The notes below the pieces were generated by a model. The model was not told the origin of the DNA and searched no databases. It saw nothing but the letters and a program-made list of their open reading frames with translations. A DNA stretch of 64,000 nucleotides from Pectobacterium polonicum (GTDB lineage: Bacteria; Pseudomonadota; Gammaproteobacteria; Enterobacterales; Enterobacteriaceae), in assembly GCF_005497185.1 (NCBI RefSeq), contig NZ_RJTN01000009.1:1-64000 (forward strand), in the 5' to 3' direction. The position numbers were made by a program, and so were the translations under genes. The first letter of the stretch is position 1. Every line of letters starts with the position of its first letter. Positions 37,925-47,327 of the stretch are shown in pieces.

Positions 37925-38707
37925 CTAGCTCTCTACTGACTGGATTACGCTGTTGAGGTTTTCTGAGGACAGGTCGGCATTGAGAAACTCCCGATCCTGA
38001 GGCAGATCGATGATCAGTTTGGCAATCACACCAAACGTCAGCGTGCCGTGCTCAACGTCATAATTCAGAATATGGCCGCCGCCTTGGCGATCGTCAGTAA
38101 TGAAGTGTTCGTGGTAACCCGCAACATTAATTCCCTGAGTATAAGCTGGGCTGCGAAACCCAATAACGCTGCCGCTACGGTGTTCAAAATGAAACGTCGG
38201 CTGCCCTTCAATAGCCTCCTGCATCGGTTTATAAGGCCGACACTGCCGAGGAACGGTACGCGTTTCAACGCAGCGGAAACGCCCATCAATCCGTAGCGCG
38301 CAGAACAGATTGTCCGTTCCCACGATCCCATCGATCTGGCGATGTACGTCTTCACGTGAGGTCCAGCGATCAAAATGGATCGTTTCCGTCGGGCGAAAGA
38401 ACGTCATGACTGCAAATGGCGTTTTCTGTTCCGGCTTCGCCGCCCGTGCACTGCCGTCGGATAACAGCTGGAAAATCTGGCTGTTTAACGCAACCAGTTC
38501 CCCATCCAAACTGTTAAATGTTCCTAATCCAAAGTCACCATGCTCCAGTAATTCAGCCATCGTTCGGCTACCTTCGTACACGCCATTTATTAGTCCACTC
38601 ATTAATGAGGTTTGATAAATAACGCTGCCTGCATGCTGTCGCCGAAAATCATGGGCGTAGCTAGCAAAGGCTTCTTCACAAGATTTTTCACTGACATTCG
38701 TTTTCAT
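37925..38707 (-). CDS. budA: Acetolactate decarboxylase
   Basis: A 260-residue zinc enzyme converting acetolactate to acetoin. Zinc ligands are visible in GYHEHFITDDRQGGGHIL (His-x-His and a later His). GDFGLGTFNSLDGELVAL in the N-terminal third is the family's conserved strand region. First gene of budA-budB and divergent from the LysR regulator at 38837. The 130-bp intergenic region should hold the regulated promoters. Confidence 0.95.
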   Translation of the reverse strand: MKTNVSEKSCEEAFASYAHDFRRQHAGSVIYQTSLMSGLINGVYEGSRTMAELLEHGDFGLGTFNSLDGELVALNSQIFQLLSDGSARAAKPEQKTPFAVMTFFRPTETIHFDRWTSREDVHRQIDGIVGTDNLFCALRIDGRFRCVETRTVPRQCRPYKPMQEAIEGQPTFHFEHRSGSVIGFRSPAYTQGINVAGYHEHFITDDRQGGGHILNYDVEHGTLTFGVIAKLIIDLPQDREFLNADLSSENLNSVIQSVES

Positions 38708-38836
38708 ACCGTCCTTCTCACCGCACCAATTACTTAAACACCGCTAATATTTAGATAAAGATTGACGCGTGAGAGAACAAAATTCCAATATGCAATGAAG
38801 GTCATTTCAAGATCGTAAACATATGGAGTCACGTAA

Positions 38837-39739
38837 ATGGAGCTACGTTATCTGCGCTATTTTGTCGCCGTTGCACAAGCTAAGCATTTCACGCGGGCGG
38901 CGGAAAATCTGGGGATGTCACAACCCCCTCTGAGCCAGCAGATCAAGAAATTCGAGCAGGAGATCGGTACACCGCTGTTCAAGCGACTGACGCGCGGTGT
39001 AGAAATGACGGAAGCGGGACAAGCGCTGTATGAGGATGCATACCGGATTCTACAACTCACCGATTCGGCAATCGCACGGACAAGAAGTATTGCGCGAGGT
39101 GAGACAGGGAGCCTGAAAGTAGGTTTTTCGCCGTCGGCCATGTTCCATCCCACCGTGCTTTCACTGCTGCATCGCTACTGCCAGCAACATCCACATGTTC
39201 AACCACTACCGAAGGAAGAAAATCCGGCAACGCTTATCGCCTCATTACAAGAACGCCATATCGACATCGCCTTTCTGCGCTTACCTTGCGATCTTAGTGA
39301 TGAGATTAACGGAGAAATTTTGGCAGAAGAGCCGATGAAATTGGTGTTACCCGCAGGGCATACGCTTAGCCACAAAGCACAAGTTTCGTTGAGTGAGCTG
39401 CGTCAGGAGCCGCTGATTATTTTCCCACGCGAGGTGTGTCCAGGGCTGCACGACATGATAATCCGCACTTGCTATTTGTCAGGCTATGGCCCCAAACCCA
39501 GTCCCTTTGCTCCGCAGTTGACGGCCACCATTGGGATGGTCGCTGCGGGCTTCGGCATTACTCTTGTACCAGAATCACTCGCCTGTATTAAGGCGGATAA
39601 TGTGACCTATCATGATATCGGCATGCCCAAAATCCACACACAGATTGCGGCTATCTGGCGTAAACATGAACGATCGGCCGCGATCGTGAATCTGATCTAC
39701 CTGATTCGCCAGCATTTGAGCAGTCAGCATCGCGATTAA
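38837..39739 (+). CDS. budR: LysR-type regulator of the acetoin operon
   Basis: A 300-residue LysR protein. The winged helix-turn-helix is MELRYLRYFVAVAQAKHFTR...LSQQIKKFEQEIGTPLFKR; the effector domain starts near residue 90 (GSLKVGFSPSAMFHPTV). Its divergent position next to budAB is the BudR/AlsR arrangement, where acetate and low pH induce the operon. Specific T-N11-A binding sites in the gap were not resolved by eye. Confidence 0.9.
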   Translation: MELRYLRYFVAVAQAKHFTRAAENLGMSQPPLSQQIKKFEQEIGTPLFKRLTRGVEMTEAGQALYEDAYRILQLTDSAIARTRSIARGETGSLKVGFSPSAMFHPTVLSLLHRYCQQHPHVQPLPKEENPATLIASLQERHIDIAFLRLPCDLSDEINGEILAEEPMKLVLPAGHTLSHKAQVSLSELRQEPLIIFPREVCPGLHDMIIRTCYLSGYGPKPSPFAPQLTATIGMVAAGFGITLVPESLACIKADNVTYHDIGMPKIHTQIAAIWRKHERSAAIVNLIYLIRQHLSSQHRD

Positions 39740-39806
39740 CAAAATTAGGCAGAAAATTCCAACAATCTGCTCGTCAAAAACTAGTAATTGATATAAATTC
39801 TTATAT

Positions 39807-39825
39807 GATATTAGTTATCATTATC
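39807..39825 (+). promoter_or_regulatory. Fur box upstream of yjjZ
   Basis: GATATTAGTTATCATTATC matches the 19-bp Fur consensus GATAATGATAATCATTATC at 15 of 19 positions. It lies 20 bp before the yjjZ start. E. coli yjjZ is in the Fur regulon, which agrees. Confidence 0.8.
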
Positions 39826-39844
39826 ATTTTTGACGGGTGGAAAA

Positions 39845-40135
39845 ATGCTGACAGCAATGATCACAGCCTGCGGGCTATGGGGTGTGAGCTGGTGTATGGG
39901 GAAACATCTGTCCAGCGCCTGGGGCGTGCTGTTGCCTTGTGCCATTATGCCGCTACTCGCACTGCTCAATCTGAACCTGACACACTTAAAAGTGATTATC
40001 GCCATCGCCCTGCTGGCGACGCTTGTCATGCTGTTCCATCAACGCTTGCGCCACTATTTACTCCTGCCATCCTGTATTGCGCTGGCTGGCGGTTTGGCGG
40101 CACTGTCAGTTATGTTTAATCTAACGACGCTATAA
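39845..40135 (+). CDS. yjjZ: DUF1435 inner-membrane protein, YjjZ-like
   Basis: A 96-residue hydrophobic protein with probably three or four membrane segments (MLTAMITACGLWGVSWCMGK; LLPCAIMPLLALLNLN; VIIAIALLATLVMLF; LLPSCIALAGGLAALSV). Its sequence, position and upstream Fur box fit the DUF1435/YjjZ family, of unknown function. The start is ATG 39845 after GGGTGG. In E. coli yjjZ lies near leuQPV and rsmC-holD-rimI, the same company as here. Confidence 0.75.
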   Translation: MLTAMITACGLWGVSWCMGKHLSSAWGVLLPCAIMPLLALLNLNLTHLKVIIAIALLATLVMLFHQRLRHYLLLPSCIALAGGLAALSVMFNLTTL

Positions 40136-40236
40136 AAGCCATGAATGACAAACAAACGCAGAAAAGCGCTCTAGCTAAAAACGGGATAATAGAGAATAAA
40201 CAGGGGAGAACATCAGGAAGATACAGGGGCGTTCGG

Positions 40237-40323
40237 TGGTGCGAAGAGAGGGACTTGAACCCTCACGTCCGTAAGGACACTAACACCTGAAGCTAGCGCG
40301 TCTACCAATTCCGCCACCTTCGC
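40237..40323 (-). tRNA. tRNA-Leu (anticodon CAG), copy 3 in transcription order
   Basis: Minus-strand 87-nt class II tRNA with encoded CCA: GCGAAGGTGGCGGAATTGG start, anticodon loop CTTCAGGTG giving CAG, and a long variable arm TGTCCTTACGGACG. Matches E. coli leuQPV/leuT. This copy has C in the variable-arm stem where the other two have T. Confidence 0.96.
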
Positions 40324-40384
40324 ACTGAGAACGTTGTCTGTCTTATACAATAAATCTGTCTTATGCGGTAAATCTATCACGACA
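40324..40384. repeat. Spacer with short tandem repeat between tRNA-Leu genes
   Basis: CTGTCTTATACAATAAATCT is followed at once by CTGTCTTATGCGGTAAATCT, a 20-bp unit repeated with three mismatches. Probably a remnant of local duplication. Confidence 0.6.
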
Positions 40385-40471
40385 TGGTGCGAAGAGAGGG
40401 ACTTGAACCCTCACGTCCGTAAGAACACTAACACCTGAAGCTAGCGCGTCTACCAATTCCGCCACCTTCGC
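40385..40471 (-). tRNA. tRNA-Leu (anticodon CAG), middle copy
   Basis: An 87-nt tRNA identical to the 40550-40636 copy, with a variable arm reading TGTTCTTACGGACG (a G-U pair where copy 40237-40323 has G-C). CCA is encoded. Confidence 0.96.
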
Positions 40472-40549
40472 AACTCTGTCATGCAATTTTTACTATGCGA
40501 TACTGATTTACTGCTTCGGTTCGACAAACCATAACCGTCGTAGTGATGT

Positions 40550-40636
40550 TGGTGCGAAGAGAGGGACTTGAACCCTCACGTCCGTAAGAACACTAACACC
40601 TGAAGCTAGCGCGTCTACCAATTCCGCCACCTTCGC
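40550..40636 (-). tRNA. tRNA-Leu (anticodon CAG), first in transcription order
   Basis: An 87-nt tRNA with encoded CCA; sequence identical to the middle copy. The three genes lie in one minus-strand cluster, about 61 and 78 bp apart, corresponding to E. coli leuQPV. Confidence 0.96.
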
Positions 40637-40739
40637 AACACTGCTTTACGCAATATCACTACGGGGGCGAATTCTAGAGGTTTTCGCGTTCACGTCAATG
40701 ATTATTTCCTCTGGAATGCGGGGTTTGCTGTAAAAATCA

Positions 40740-41645
40740 TCATCTCTCCGCGGCGTTGCGCGTAAAGAGTTCATCAAGCCATTCAATAAACACCCGAATC
40801 CGTGGCGCAAGAAAGCGACCAGGCGCATACATCACGTAGAGCGGCATCGCAGGCGGCGGCGTCTCCGGCAGGATCTCCACCAGTTCCCCGCTTTCCAAAA
40901 GTGAGCTTAAGCCGCGACGCGGAGCCTGAATAATCCCCAATCCCGCACGCGCGCTGGCGATGTAGGCATCGGTGCCGTTAACCTGCAACACACCGGGCAG
41001 CATACGCGTAATGCACTCATCGCCCGACATGAATTCCAGCGGATAACGGTATTCGGTACGCAGAGAGAAATAGCCAACCATCTGATGCCCCGACAGCTCA
41101 TCAAGTGAGCGTGGCACGCCGTAACGCGCCAGATAGTCAGCCGACGCACAGGTGACCTGCGGCATGGACGGCAAATGGCGGGTCGCCAACGTCTCGTCAT
41201 CCGTCTGCCAGGCACGCAGCACGCAGTCGACGCCTTCACGCAGCACATTAATTGCCGCATCGTTGGCGCTCAGCATTAGCGTCACCTGCGGATAGCGCGC
41301 GTAGAACTCGCCCAGCGCCGGAACGACGATTTCCCTCGCCAGCGAGTGCGGCATATCCACCCGCACTTTACCAACGGGTTGCTGCTTTTGCTGCGTGAAC
41401 AGCGTGTCGATCTCTTCTATTTCCGCGAGCAATTGCAGACAGCGTTCATAGTAAACGCGCCCTTCGTCGGTGATCTGCACCTGACGAGTCGTGCGTTGCA
41501 GCAAACGTACCCCTAGCCGCCCTTCAAGCTGTTTAATGGTGTTGCTCACCGTCGCACGCGGCAGCGCCAGCCGCTCTGCTGCACGGCTGAAGCTGCCCAG
41601 CTCGACAATTCGCACAAAAACACGCATCGACTGAATATGATCCAT
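40740..41645 (-). CDS. LysR-family transcriptional regulator
   Basis: A LysR protein of about 301 residues. The start is placed at ATG 41645 (MDHIQSMRVFVRIVELGS); the frame runs four residues further to 41657. The helix-turn-helix is SFSRAAERLALPRATVSNTI, and the substrate domain begins GKVRVDMPHSLAREIVVP. It is divergent from the aldo-keto reductase at 41759, whose gene it probably controls; LysR/AKR pairs of this kind are common in enterobacteria. The inducer is unknown. Confidence 0.9.
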   Translation of the reverse strand: MDHIQSMRVFVRIVELGSFSRAAERLALPRATVSNTIKQLEGRLGVRLLQRTTRQVQITDEGRVYYERCLQLLAEIEEIDTLFTQQKQQPVGKVRVDMPHSLAREIVVPALGEFYARYPQVTLMLSANDAAINVLREGVDCVLRAWQTDDETLATRHLPSMPQVTCASADYLARYGVPRSLDELSGHQMVGYFSLRTEYRYPLEFMSGDECITRMLPGVLQVNGTDAYIASARAGLGIIQAPRRGLSSLLESGELVEILPETPPPAMPLYVMYAPGRFLAPRIRVFIEWLDELFTRNAAER

Positions 41646-41758
41646 AACCGCCACCATTGTTAGTTATTTTTGAATAGTGTTGCATAAAAAGCAGTATTTA
41701 TCTTTTTCAGATAAACAACCAGACTGCTCTCACTCCCAACGAGATGAGGAAGATGACA

Positions 41759-42751
<993 letters not shown>

Positions 42752-42756
42752 TTTTT

Positions 42757-43800
42757 TTACCGGCGACCTTTACCTGTGCGCGGCGGACGACCCACGGTGG
42801 CCTGATACACCTTGAAGCGCCCGGTCTGCGCCAGCACTTCATGGCTGCCAAATGCGGCATCTAACAGCGCCGGATAAGGCAAGAAGGCGTTAGCAACAAT
42901 GCGTAGCTGCCCACCAATTGGTAGATGGGTCACAGCACCACGAATCAGCATTTCCGCGGCTTGCAGGCTGGTCTGTAAGCCGTCGTGGAATGGCGGGTTG
43001 GACACGATCATATCGAAGCGGCCGTTGATGTCGGAATAGACGTTACTCGCAATCACACTGCCTTCCAGCGCGTTCGCTGCCAGCGTAGCCTTGCTGGACT
43101 CCACCGCCGCAGCGCTGACATCGCTCAGCGTCAGGCGGATTTTCGGCGACTGCTTCGCCAGCACCGATGCCAACACGCCAGCACCGCAGGCGATATCCAG
43201 CACCTTACCTTTCATGTGCGGCTCAAACGTAGACAGCAGCAGTCGACTACCTGGGTCAAGATCATCACGGCTGAACACACCCGGAAGCGTTTTAACCGTA
43301 ACGCCGTCCGTCACATACTCGTCCCACCACTCATCCAGCGCAAAGCTGGCCTGCTTATCAATCCGACCGTGGTAAAGCCCGCAGCGGCGCGCGCTGTCAA
43401 TTTTTACCAGTTCAACGAAGTCAGACAGCACAGTTTCAGCACTGCGTACACCGCTGCGGTTTTCTCCAACGACGAAGATCTCCGCGCCGACAGGCAGCAA
43501 GGACAACAGATTACGCAGTTGGAATTCCGCTTCCTGTTTGCTCTTCGGCCAGTAATAAATCAGCGTATCGCTATCCGCCACCAGCGCTGCATCTGCGACC
43601 AGACCATATTGAGCGTTATCCCCAAGTGGCTTTGCCATCTGTTGCCAGTGGTGATATTGGTTGCAATGGACACGCACCGACGCCGCCTCAAATTGCGCGG
43701 GCAGGGTATCCTGCAAATCACCGGCAAACAGAACTCGGCGTGAAAGAAATTCGTCACTATGGCGCAGTATGACTTCACTGGCGGGGGTTAATGCGGACAT
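42757..43800 (-). CDS. rsmC: 16S rRNA m2G1207 methyltransferase RsmC
   Basis: A 347-residue duplicated Rossmann protein. The C-terminal active domain has the SAM loop [18 protein letters not shown] and the NPPF motif [13 protein letters not shown]; the N-terminal half is a degenerate copy that assists folding and binding. It methylates G1207 of 16S rRNA in the assembled 30S subunit. Divergent from holD, as in E. coli. Ends 5 bp from the convergent aldo-keto reductase. Confidence 0.96.
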   Translation of the reverse strand: MSALTPASEVILRHSDEFLSRRVLFAGDLQDTLPAQFEAASVRVHCNQYHHWQQMAKPLGDNAQYGLVADAALVADSDTLIYYWPKSKQEAEFQLRNLLSLLPVGAEIFVVGENRSGVRSAETVLSDFVELVKIDSARRCGLYHGRIDKQASFALDEWWDEYVTDGVTVKTLPGVFSRDDLDPGSRLLLSTFEPHMKGKVLDIACGAGVLASVLAKQSPKIRLTLSDVSAAAVESSKATLAANALEGSVIASNVYSDINGRFDMIVSNPPFHDGLQTSLQAAEMLIRGAVTHLPIGGQLRIVANAFLPYPALLDAAFGSHEVLAQTGRFKVYQATVGRPPRTGKGRR

Positions 43801-43959
43801 CAGGCTACGGCTCCTTAATCATTGAACGGGGGATTATATACGCTTCGTCCCCGAAGTTGCAGAGCGAAGAGGAAATAACCGCGCCGACATTGGCGCAGCC
43901 TGACGGGGTTTGTTAGCATAGGCACGACTTATTTTCTCGCCCGCCAGACAGGACAACGT

Positions 43960-44391
43960 ATGGAATCAAGACGTGACAGGCTGCTACAGCAACTGGGGAT
44001 TACGCAGTGGACGCTGCGTCGCCCGACGGTGCTGCAAGGCGAAATCGCCGTCAGCCTACCCGACCAGGTACGTCTGGTGATCGTTTCCGCCGAACCGTTG
44101 GCGGATGATGAACCGCTGCTGGCCGACGTTCTGCACAGTCTGGCGCTGACGCCCGCGCAAGCCTATCGCCTGACGCCGCAGCAGATCGAGATGCTGCCCG
44201 CCAACGCACACTGTCACAGTTGGCGGTTGGGCATCACGGACCCCATTGCGCTACAGGGCGTTCAGCTTTCCAGCCCTCTGCTTTCCGAACTTCATCAAAA
44301 TGCCGACGCCAAACGGGCGTTATGGCAACAGATCTGTGAACATGAACACGATATCTTCTCTGACGCCAGCCGATCTGGCACAAGCCTTTAA
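43960..44391 (+). CDS. holD: DNA polymerase III psi subunit
   Basis: A 143-residue clamp-loader accessory protein that links the chi subunit (HolC), and thereby SSB, to the gamma/tau complex. The N-terminus ESRRDRLLQQLGITQWTLRR is the segment that contacts the clamp loader, and LVIVSAEPL starts the folded core. The reading frame overlaps the rimI start by 50 bases, a conserved enterobacterial arrangement that couples translation. Confidence 0.95.
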   Translation: MESRRDRLLQQLGITQWTLRRPTVLQGEIAVSLPDQVRLVIVSAEPLADDEPLLADVLHSLALTPAQAYRLTPQQIEMLPANAHCHSWRLGITDPIALQGVQLSSPLLSELHQNADAKRALWQQICEHEHDIFSDASRSGTSL

Positions 44392-44785
44392 AATTGAACA
44401 AGCCAGCCACGCCTTTCCCTGGACGGAAAAAACGTTTGTTAGCAATCAGGGTGAACGTTATGTCAACCTAAAGCTGAGCCATAACGGACAGCTTGCCGCT
44501 TACGCCATCACGCAGGTCGTGCTGGATGAGGCGACACTGTTCAATATCGCCGTGCACCCCGACCATCAACGTCAGGGTTTCGGTCGCCAACTGTTGGAAC
44601 ACGTGATCGACGAGATGGAGCGGCGCGGCATTCTGACGCTGTGGCTGGAAGTACGAGAATCAAACGCACGCGCCATCGCACTGTATGAAAGTCTGGGCTT
44701 TAACGAAGTCTCCGTGCGCCGCGATTATTACCCCACGGCACAGGGCCGAGAAGACGCCATTCTTATGGCACTGCCACTCGGTTAA
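44342..44785 (+). CDS. rimI: Ribosomal protein S18-alanine N-acetyltransferase RimI
   Basis: A 147-residue GNAT enzyme that acetylates the N-terminus of ribosomal protein S18. The acetyl-CoA loop is HPDHQRQGFGRQLLEHVI (about residues 74-91), and ARAIALYESLGFNEVSVRRDYY is the C-terminal core. The start is ATG 44342 (MNTISSLTPADLAQ), inside holD. The frame extends to 44246 but that part is the holD shadow. Confidence 0.95.
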   Translation: MNTISSLTPADLAQAFKIEQASHAFPWTEKTFVSNQGERYVNLKLSHNGQLAAYAITQVVLDEATLFNIAVHPDHQRQGFGRQLLEHVIDEMERRGILTLWLEVRESNARAIALYESLGFNEVSVRRDYYPTAQGREDAILMALPLG

Positions 44786-44987
44786 CGCTTTTTCCTGTGG
44801 CACCTACACCAAGTCGGGTGCCATAATGTGAGCCCCGTCCCGCTCTGCTTTTTTTTCCGTCAGAAAAATCCCCGCAACGTGATCGCCATAAATAAAACCT
44901 CGTTTCTTTTTTATCACAATAAGGTTCCATTTCATGTTTCTGGTTTGCAGGCATGCCATGGTTTATCCGTTATCTACGAGGAATAAT

Positions 44988-45467
44988 ATGAAAAAATACA
45001 CTCTGGCTACGACGCTCCTGTGCGGCTTATTCTCTCTTTCCGCTTACGCGGTACAAGTCACGGCGGTTACGGCCTCCGCTTATGATTCAGACAAAGGCCA
45101 CAAGCCTGCCAACATTGCCGATGGCGACGTAAAAACGCGCTGGGCAGCAAATGGTGAGAGCTGGGTTCAGTTAGAACTGGATAAAGAACAATCTGTTGAG
45201 AACTTTGTCCTGGTTCCTTTCAAAGCAGACGAGCGCAAACTGAAGTTCTCCGTCTCCTACTCTACCGACGGTAAAACCTGGAAAAAATTGGCTGACAACC
45301 TGGTCACTTCCAGCAACGCCAAAGACGGTGAGAAATTCACCTTCCCTGCCGTTAAAGCCAAATTCTTCAAGTTGGATACGTTTGGCACCGATGTAAACAA
45401 GTGGAGCGCCATCAACGAGATCAGCTTTAACAGCGCTGCGCAGGTTCCAGCCCAGGCGATTAAGTAA
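44988..45467 (+). CDS. Secreted discoidin (F5/8 type C, CBM32-like) protein
   Basis: A 159-residue exported protein. Signal peptide MKKYTLATTLLCGLFSLSAYA, cleaved before VQVTAV. The rest is a single galactose-binding-like beta-sandwich: VTASAYDSDKGHKPANIADG (substitution of the usual Asn-Ile-Asp-Gly-Asp pattern), TRWAANGESWVQLELDKEQ, KFSVSYSTDGKTWKKL and FFKLDTFGTD...WSAINEISF. Such modules bind sugars or surfaces; no catalytic domain is attached, so its role is unknown (perhaps plant cell-wall or exopolysaccharide binding). The start is ATG 44988 after ACGAGGAA. A hairpin CACCACGCC/GGCGTGGTG follows at 45521-45552. Confidence 0.85.
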   Translation: MKKYTLATTLLCGLFSLSAYAVQVTAVTASAYDSDKGHKPANIADGDVKTRWAANGESWVQLELDKEQSVENFVLVPFKADERKLKFSVSYSTDGKTWKKLADNLVTSSNAKDGEKFTFPAVKAKFFKLDTFGTDVNKWSAINEISFNSAAQVPAQAIK

Positions 45468-45520
45468 CGAGTTGGAAGGGTCTGGCGCGTAGACCAACCC
45501 ATCTCTGTTTCGTTGAACCT

Positions 45521-45552
45521 CACCACGCCTGAATCGACTACCGGGCGTGGTG
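45521..45552 (+). terminator. Hairpin after the discoidin gene
   Basis: Nine-bp inverted repeat CACCACGCC/GGCGTGGTG with a 14-base loop, 54 bp after the stop. No T run, so moderate support. Confidence 0.45.
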
Positions 45553-45617
45553 CATTCCAACCTTAGTCCACACTCACCTCACTCCTTTGGCTGCGTTACC
45601 CACATTTTCCTTAGCGT

Positions 45618-45636
45618 TGAAATAAAAATCATTCTC
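45618..45636 (+). promoter_or_regulatory. Predicted Fur box upstream of the fecI-like gene
   Basis: TGAAATAAAAATCATTCTC; the right half AATCATTCTC matches the Fur consensus half AATCATTATC at nine of ten positions, the left half poorly (13 of 19 overall). Located 55 bp before the sigma-factor start, as for fecI-type genes. Confidence 0.6.
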
Positions 45637-45690
45637 AACTAAGATGCGCCTGAAATTTGACCTCCGACCGATCCGTTTCAGGCACCTGAC

Positions 45691-46233
45691 ATGTCATCAG
45701 CCAATATTGATACCTCAGCAGATCTGCATCAGCTCTATTGTCAGCACCACGGCTGGTTGCAGGGGCTATTGCGTAAACGACTGGGGAATCTGTGTGACGC
45801 GGCCGATCTGGCGCAGGATGTGTTTTTACGGCTGTTGCTGAAACCACGTCAGTTCGACAGCCACGCTGGCGCACGAGCTTATCTAAGCGTGATGGCACAA
45901 GGCATGTGCATCGATCTCTGGCGTAAGCGAGAAATTGAGCGAGTGTGGCTCAGCTCGCTGGCCGAACAGCCGGAACCGGTTGCCCTGTCGGCGGAAGACA
46001 GCAACATCATTCTCGAAACCTTATATCAAGTCGATGCCATGCTGCGTGCGTTGCCAGAGAAGGTGCGTGCTGCTTTCATCATGGCGCAGGTTCAAGGGCA
46101 ACCTTATCGGGACATTGCCGAGACGCTGGGCGTTTCTGAACGCATGGTGAAAAAATATATGGCACAGGCCATGCTGCACTGCGTACTGCTGGAAGCAGAG
46201 ATAGACGCGGACGATCAGGCTGCTCATCCATGA
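45691..46233 (+). CDS. FecI-type ECF sigma factor
   Basis: A 180-residue extracytoplasmic-function sigma factor. Region 2 has LYCQHHGWLQGLLRKRLGN and the core-binding segment DAADLAQDVFLRLL; region 4 has LPEKVRAAFIMAQVQGQPYR followed by VSERMVKKYMAQAMLHC. These are FecI/PvdS-like signatures. It would transcribe the receptor gene at 47328 when the outer-membrane signal arrives through the FecR-like protein. ATG of the next gene overlaps its stop (ATGA). A Fur box precedes it. Confidence 0.92.
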   Translation: MSSANIDTSADLHQLYCQHHGWLQGLLRKRLGNLCDAADLAQDVFLRLLLKPRQFDSHAGARAYLSVMAQGMCIDLWRKREIERVWLSSLAEQPEPVALSAEDSNIILETLYQVDAMLRALPEKVRAAFIMAQVQGQPYRDIAETLGVSERMVKKYMAQAMLHCVLLEAEIDADDQAAHP

Positions 46234-47207
46234 ATAAACCCAGCCTGAACAAGCCTAGCTTTATTGCCTTACAGCAGGCATCGGAATGGTACGCCCAGTT
46301 GTGCGATCGGGAGCCTGACGATGAGCACTACCGTCACTGGCAGCGCTGGATGGAAGAAAGCGAGGAGCATCACCGTGCCTGGGAATACGTGCAAACCGTC
46401 AGCCAGCGCTTCCAACCGCTGCGCGGCGACGGTCAGCAGCCCGCATTGAATACGCTGCTACATAAGCCGGAATCAATGGCACGCCGTCGTGCGCTCAAGC
46501 TCGCCGCGCTACTCAGCACCGGTTCACTCCTTTCCTGGCTGACGTATCGCCATACGCCGTTAAAAGGCTCGCTGCTGGCGATGACGGCCGATCATCACAG
46601 TGCGGTAGGAGAAATCAAATCGCTCACCTTGCCGGACAATACCCGGCTATGGCTAAACACCGCCAGCGCGATTGATATCCGCTACAGCAATCAGCGTCGG
46701 GAAATTGCCCTGCTGGCGGGGGATATTCTGATTGATACCGCTGCCGATGCTCGCCCTTTCTTTGTCACCACCGCGCAGGGGCGCTTGCAGGCGCTGGGCA
46801 CGCGCTTCAGCGTCGCGCAGGAATCGAACGCTACCACGCTAACCGTTTACCAACACGCGGTCGACGTCAGCGCCAAATACGCCTCCGCCGCACGCCGGGT
46901 CAACGCGGGCTATCACCTGCGCTTTAACGCCGACGGTCAGGGTGACATCGTGCCTAATCAGCAGAATGATGCCGACTGGTCGCACGGCGTACTACAGGCG
47001 GACAACATGCCGCTGGGTGAAGTCGTGGAGAAACTATCACGCTATCGCCACGGCTATCTGGCATGCCAGCCTGCCATCGCTGATTTACGCGTGATGGGCA
47101 CCTTCCCCTTAACCGATACCGACATGGCACTGAACATGCTGGCGCAGGCTTTCCCGGTTCGTATCCATCAGCGTTTTCCGTGGTGGGTGACCGTCGAACC
47201 GCGCTGA
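46230..47207 (+). CDS. FecR-type anti-sigma/signal transducer, with a Tat-like motif
   Basis: A 325-residue inner-membrane protein. The cytoplasmic N-terminus (residues 1-84) with HWQRWMEESEEHHRAWEYV binds the sigma factor. The membrane segment follows at about residues 90-106 and is preceded by ARRRALKLAALL (residues 84-95), which fits the twin-arginine pattern R-R-x-x-L-K. FecR of E. coli has been reported to use the Tat route. The periplasmic part has the FecR domain (LPDNTRLWLNTASAID, ALGTRFSVAQ) and a short C-terminal STN-like region (MPLGEVVEKLSRYRHGYLA...MGTFPLTD). Overlaps the sigma gene by four bases. Confidence 0.92.
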   Translation: MNKPSLNKPSFIALQQASEWYAQLCDREPDDEHYRHWQRWMEESEEHHRAWEYVQTVSQRFQPLRGDGQQPALNTLLHKPESMARRRALKLAALLSTGSLLSWLTYRHTPLKGSLLAMTADHHSAVGEIKSLTLPDNTRLWLNTASAIDIRYSNQRREIALLAGDILIDTAADARPFFVTTAQGRLQALGTRFSVAQESNATTLTVYQHAVDVSAKYASAARRVNAGYHLRFNADGQGDIVPNQQNDADWSHGVLQADNMPLGEVVEKLSRYRHGYLACQPAIADLRVMGTFPLTDTDMALNMLAQAFPVRIHQRFPWWVTVEPR

Positions 47208-47327
47208 TATCCCCCTCTTTTTCGGACACAGACAAAAAATTTTCTCTTTTGAGTTCCCCTTTTTCCACTGTCGTTCGATTCACAGTAAAACCACCAATTT
47301 TTACTCTGGGTCAGAAGGCGAATTTTC

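Noticed and set aside
40237-40636. Possible CRISPR-like array of three 87-bp repeats
   Set aside because: The repeats are tRNA-Leu genes with full cloverleaf and CCA; spacers are unequal and not spacer-like.
44763-44954. 63-residue minus frame between rimI and the discoidin gene
   Set aside because: No ribosome site or motif; overlaps rimI end and the discoidin leader.
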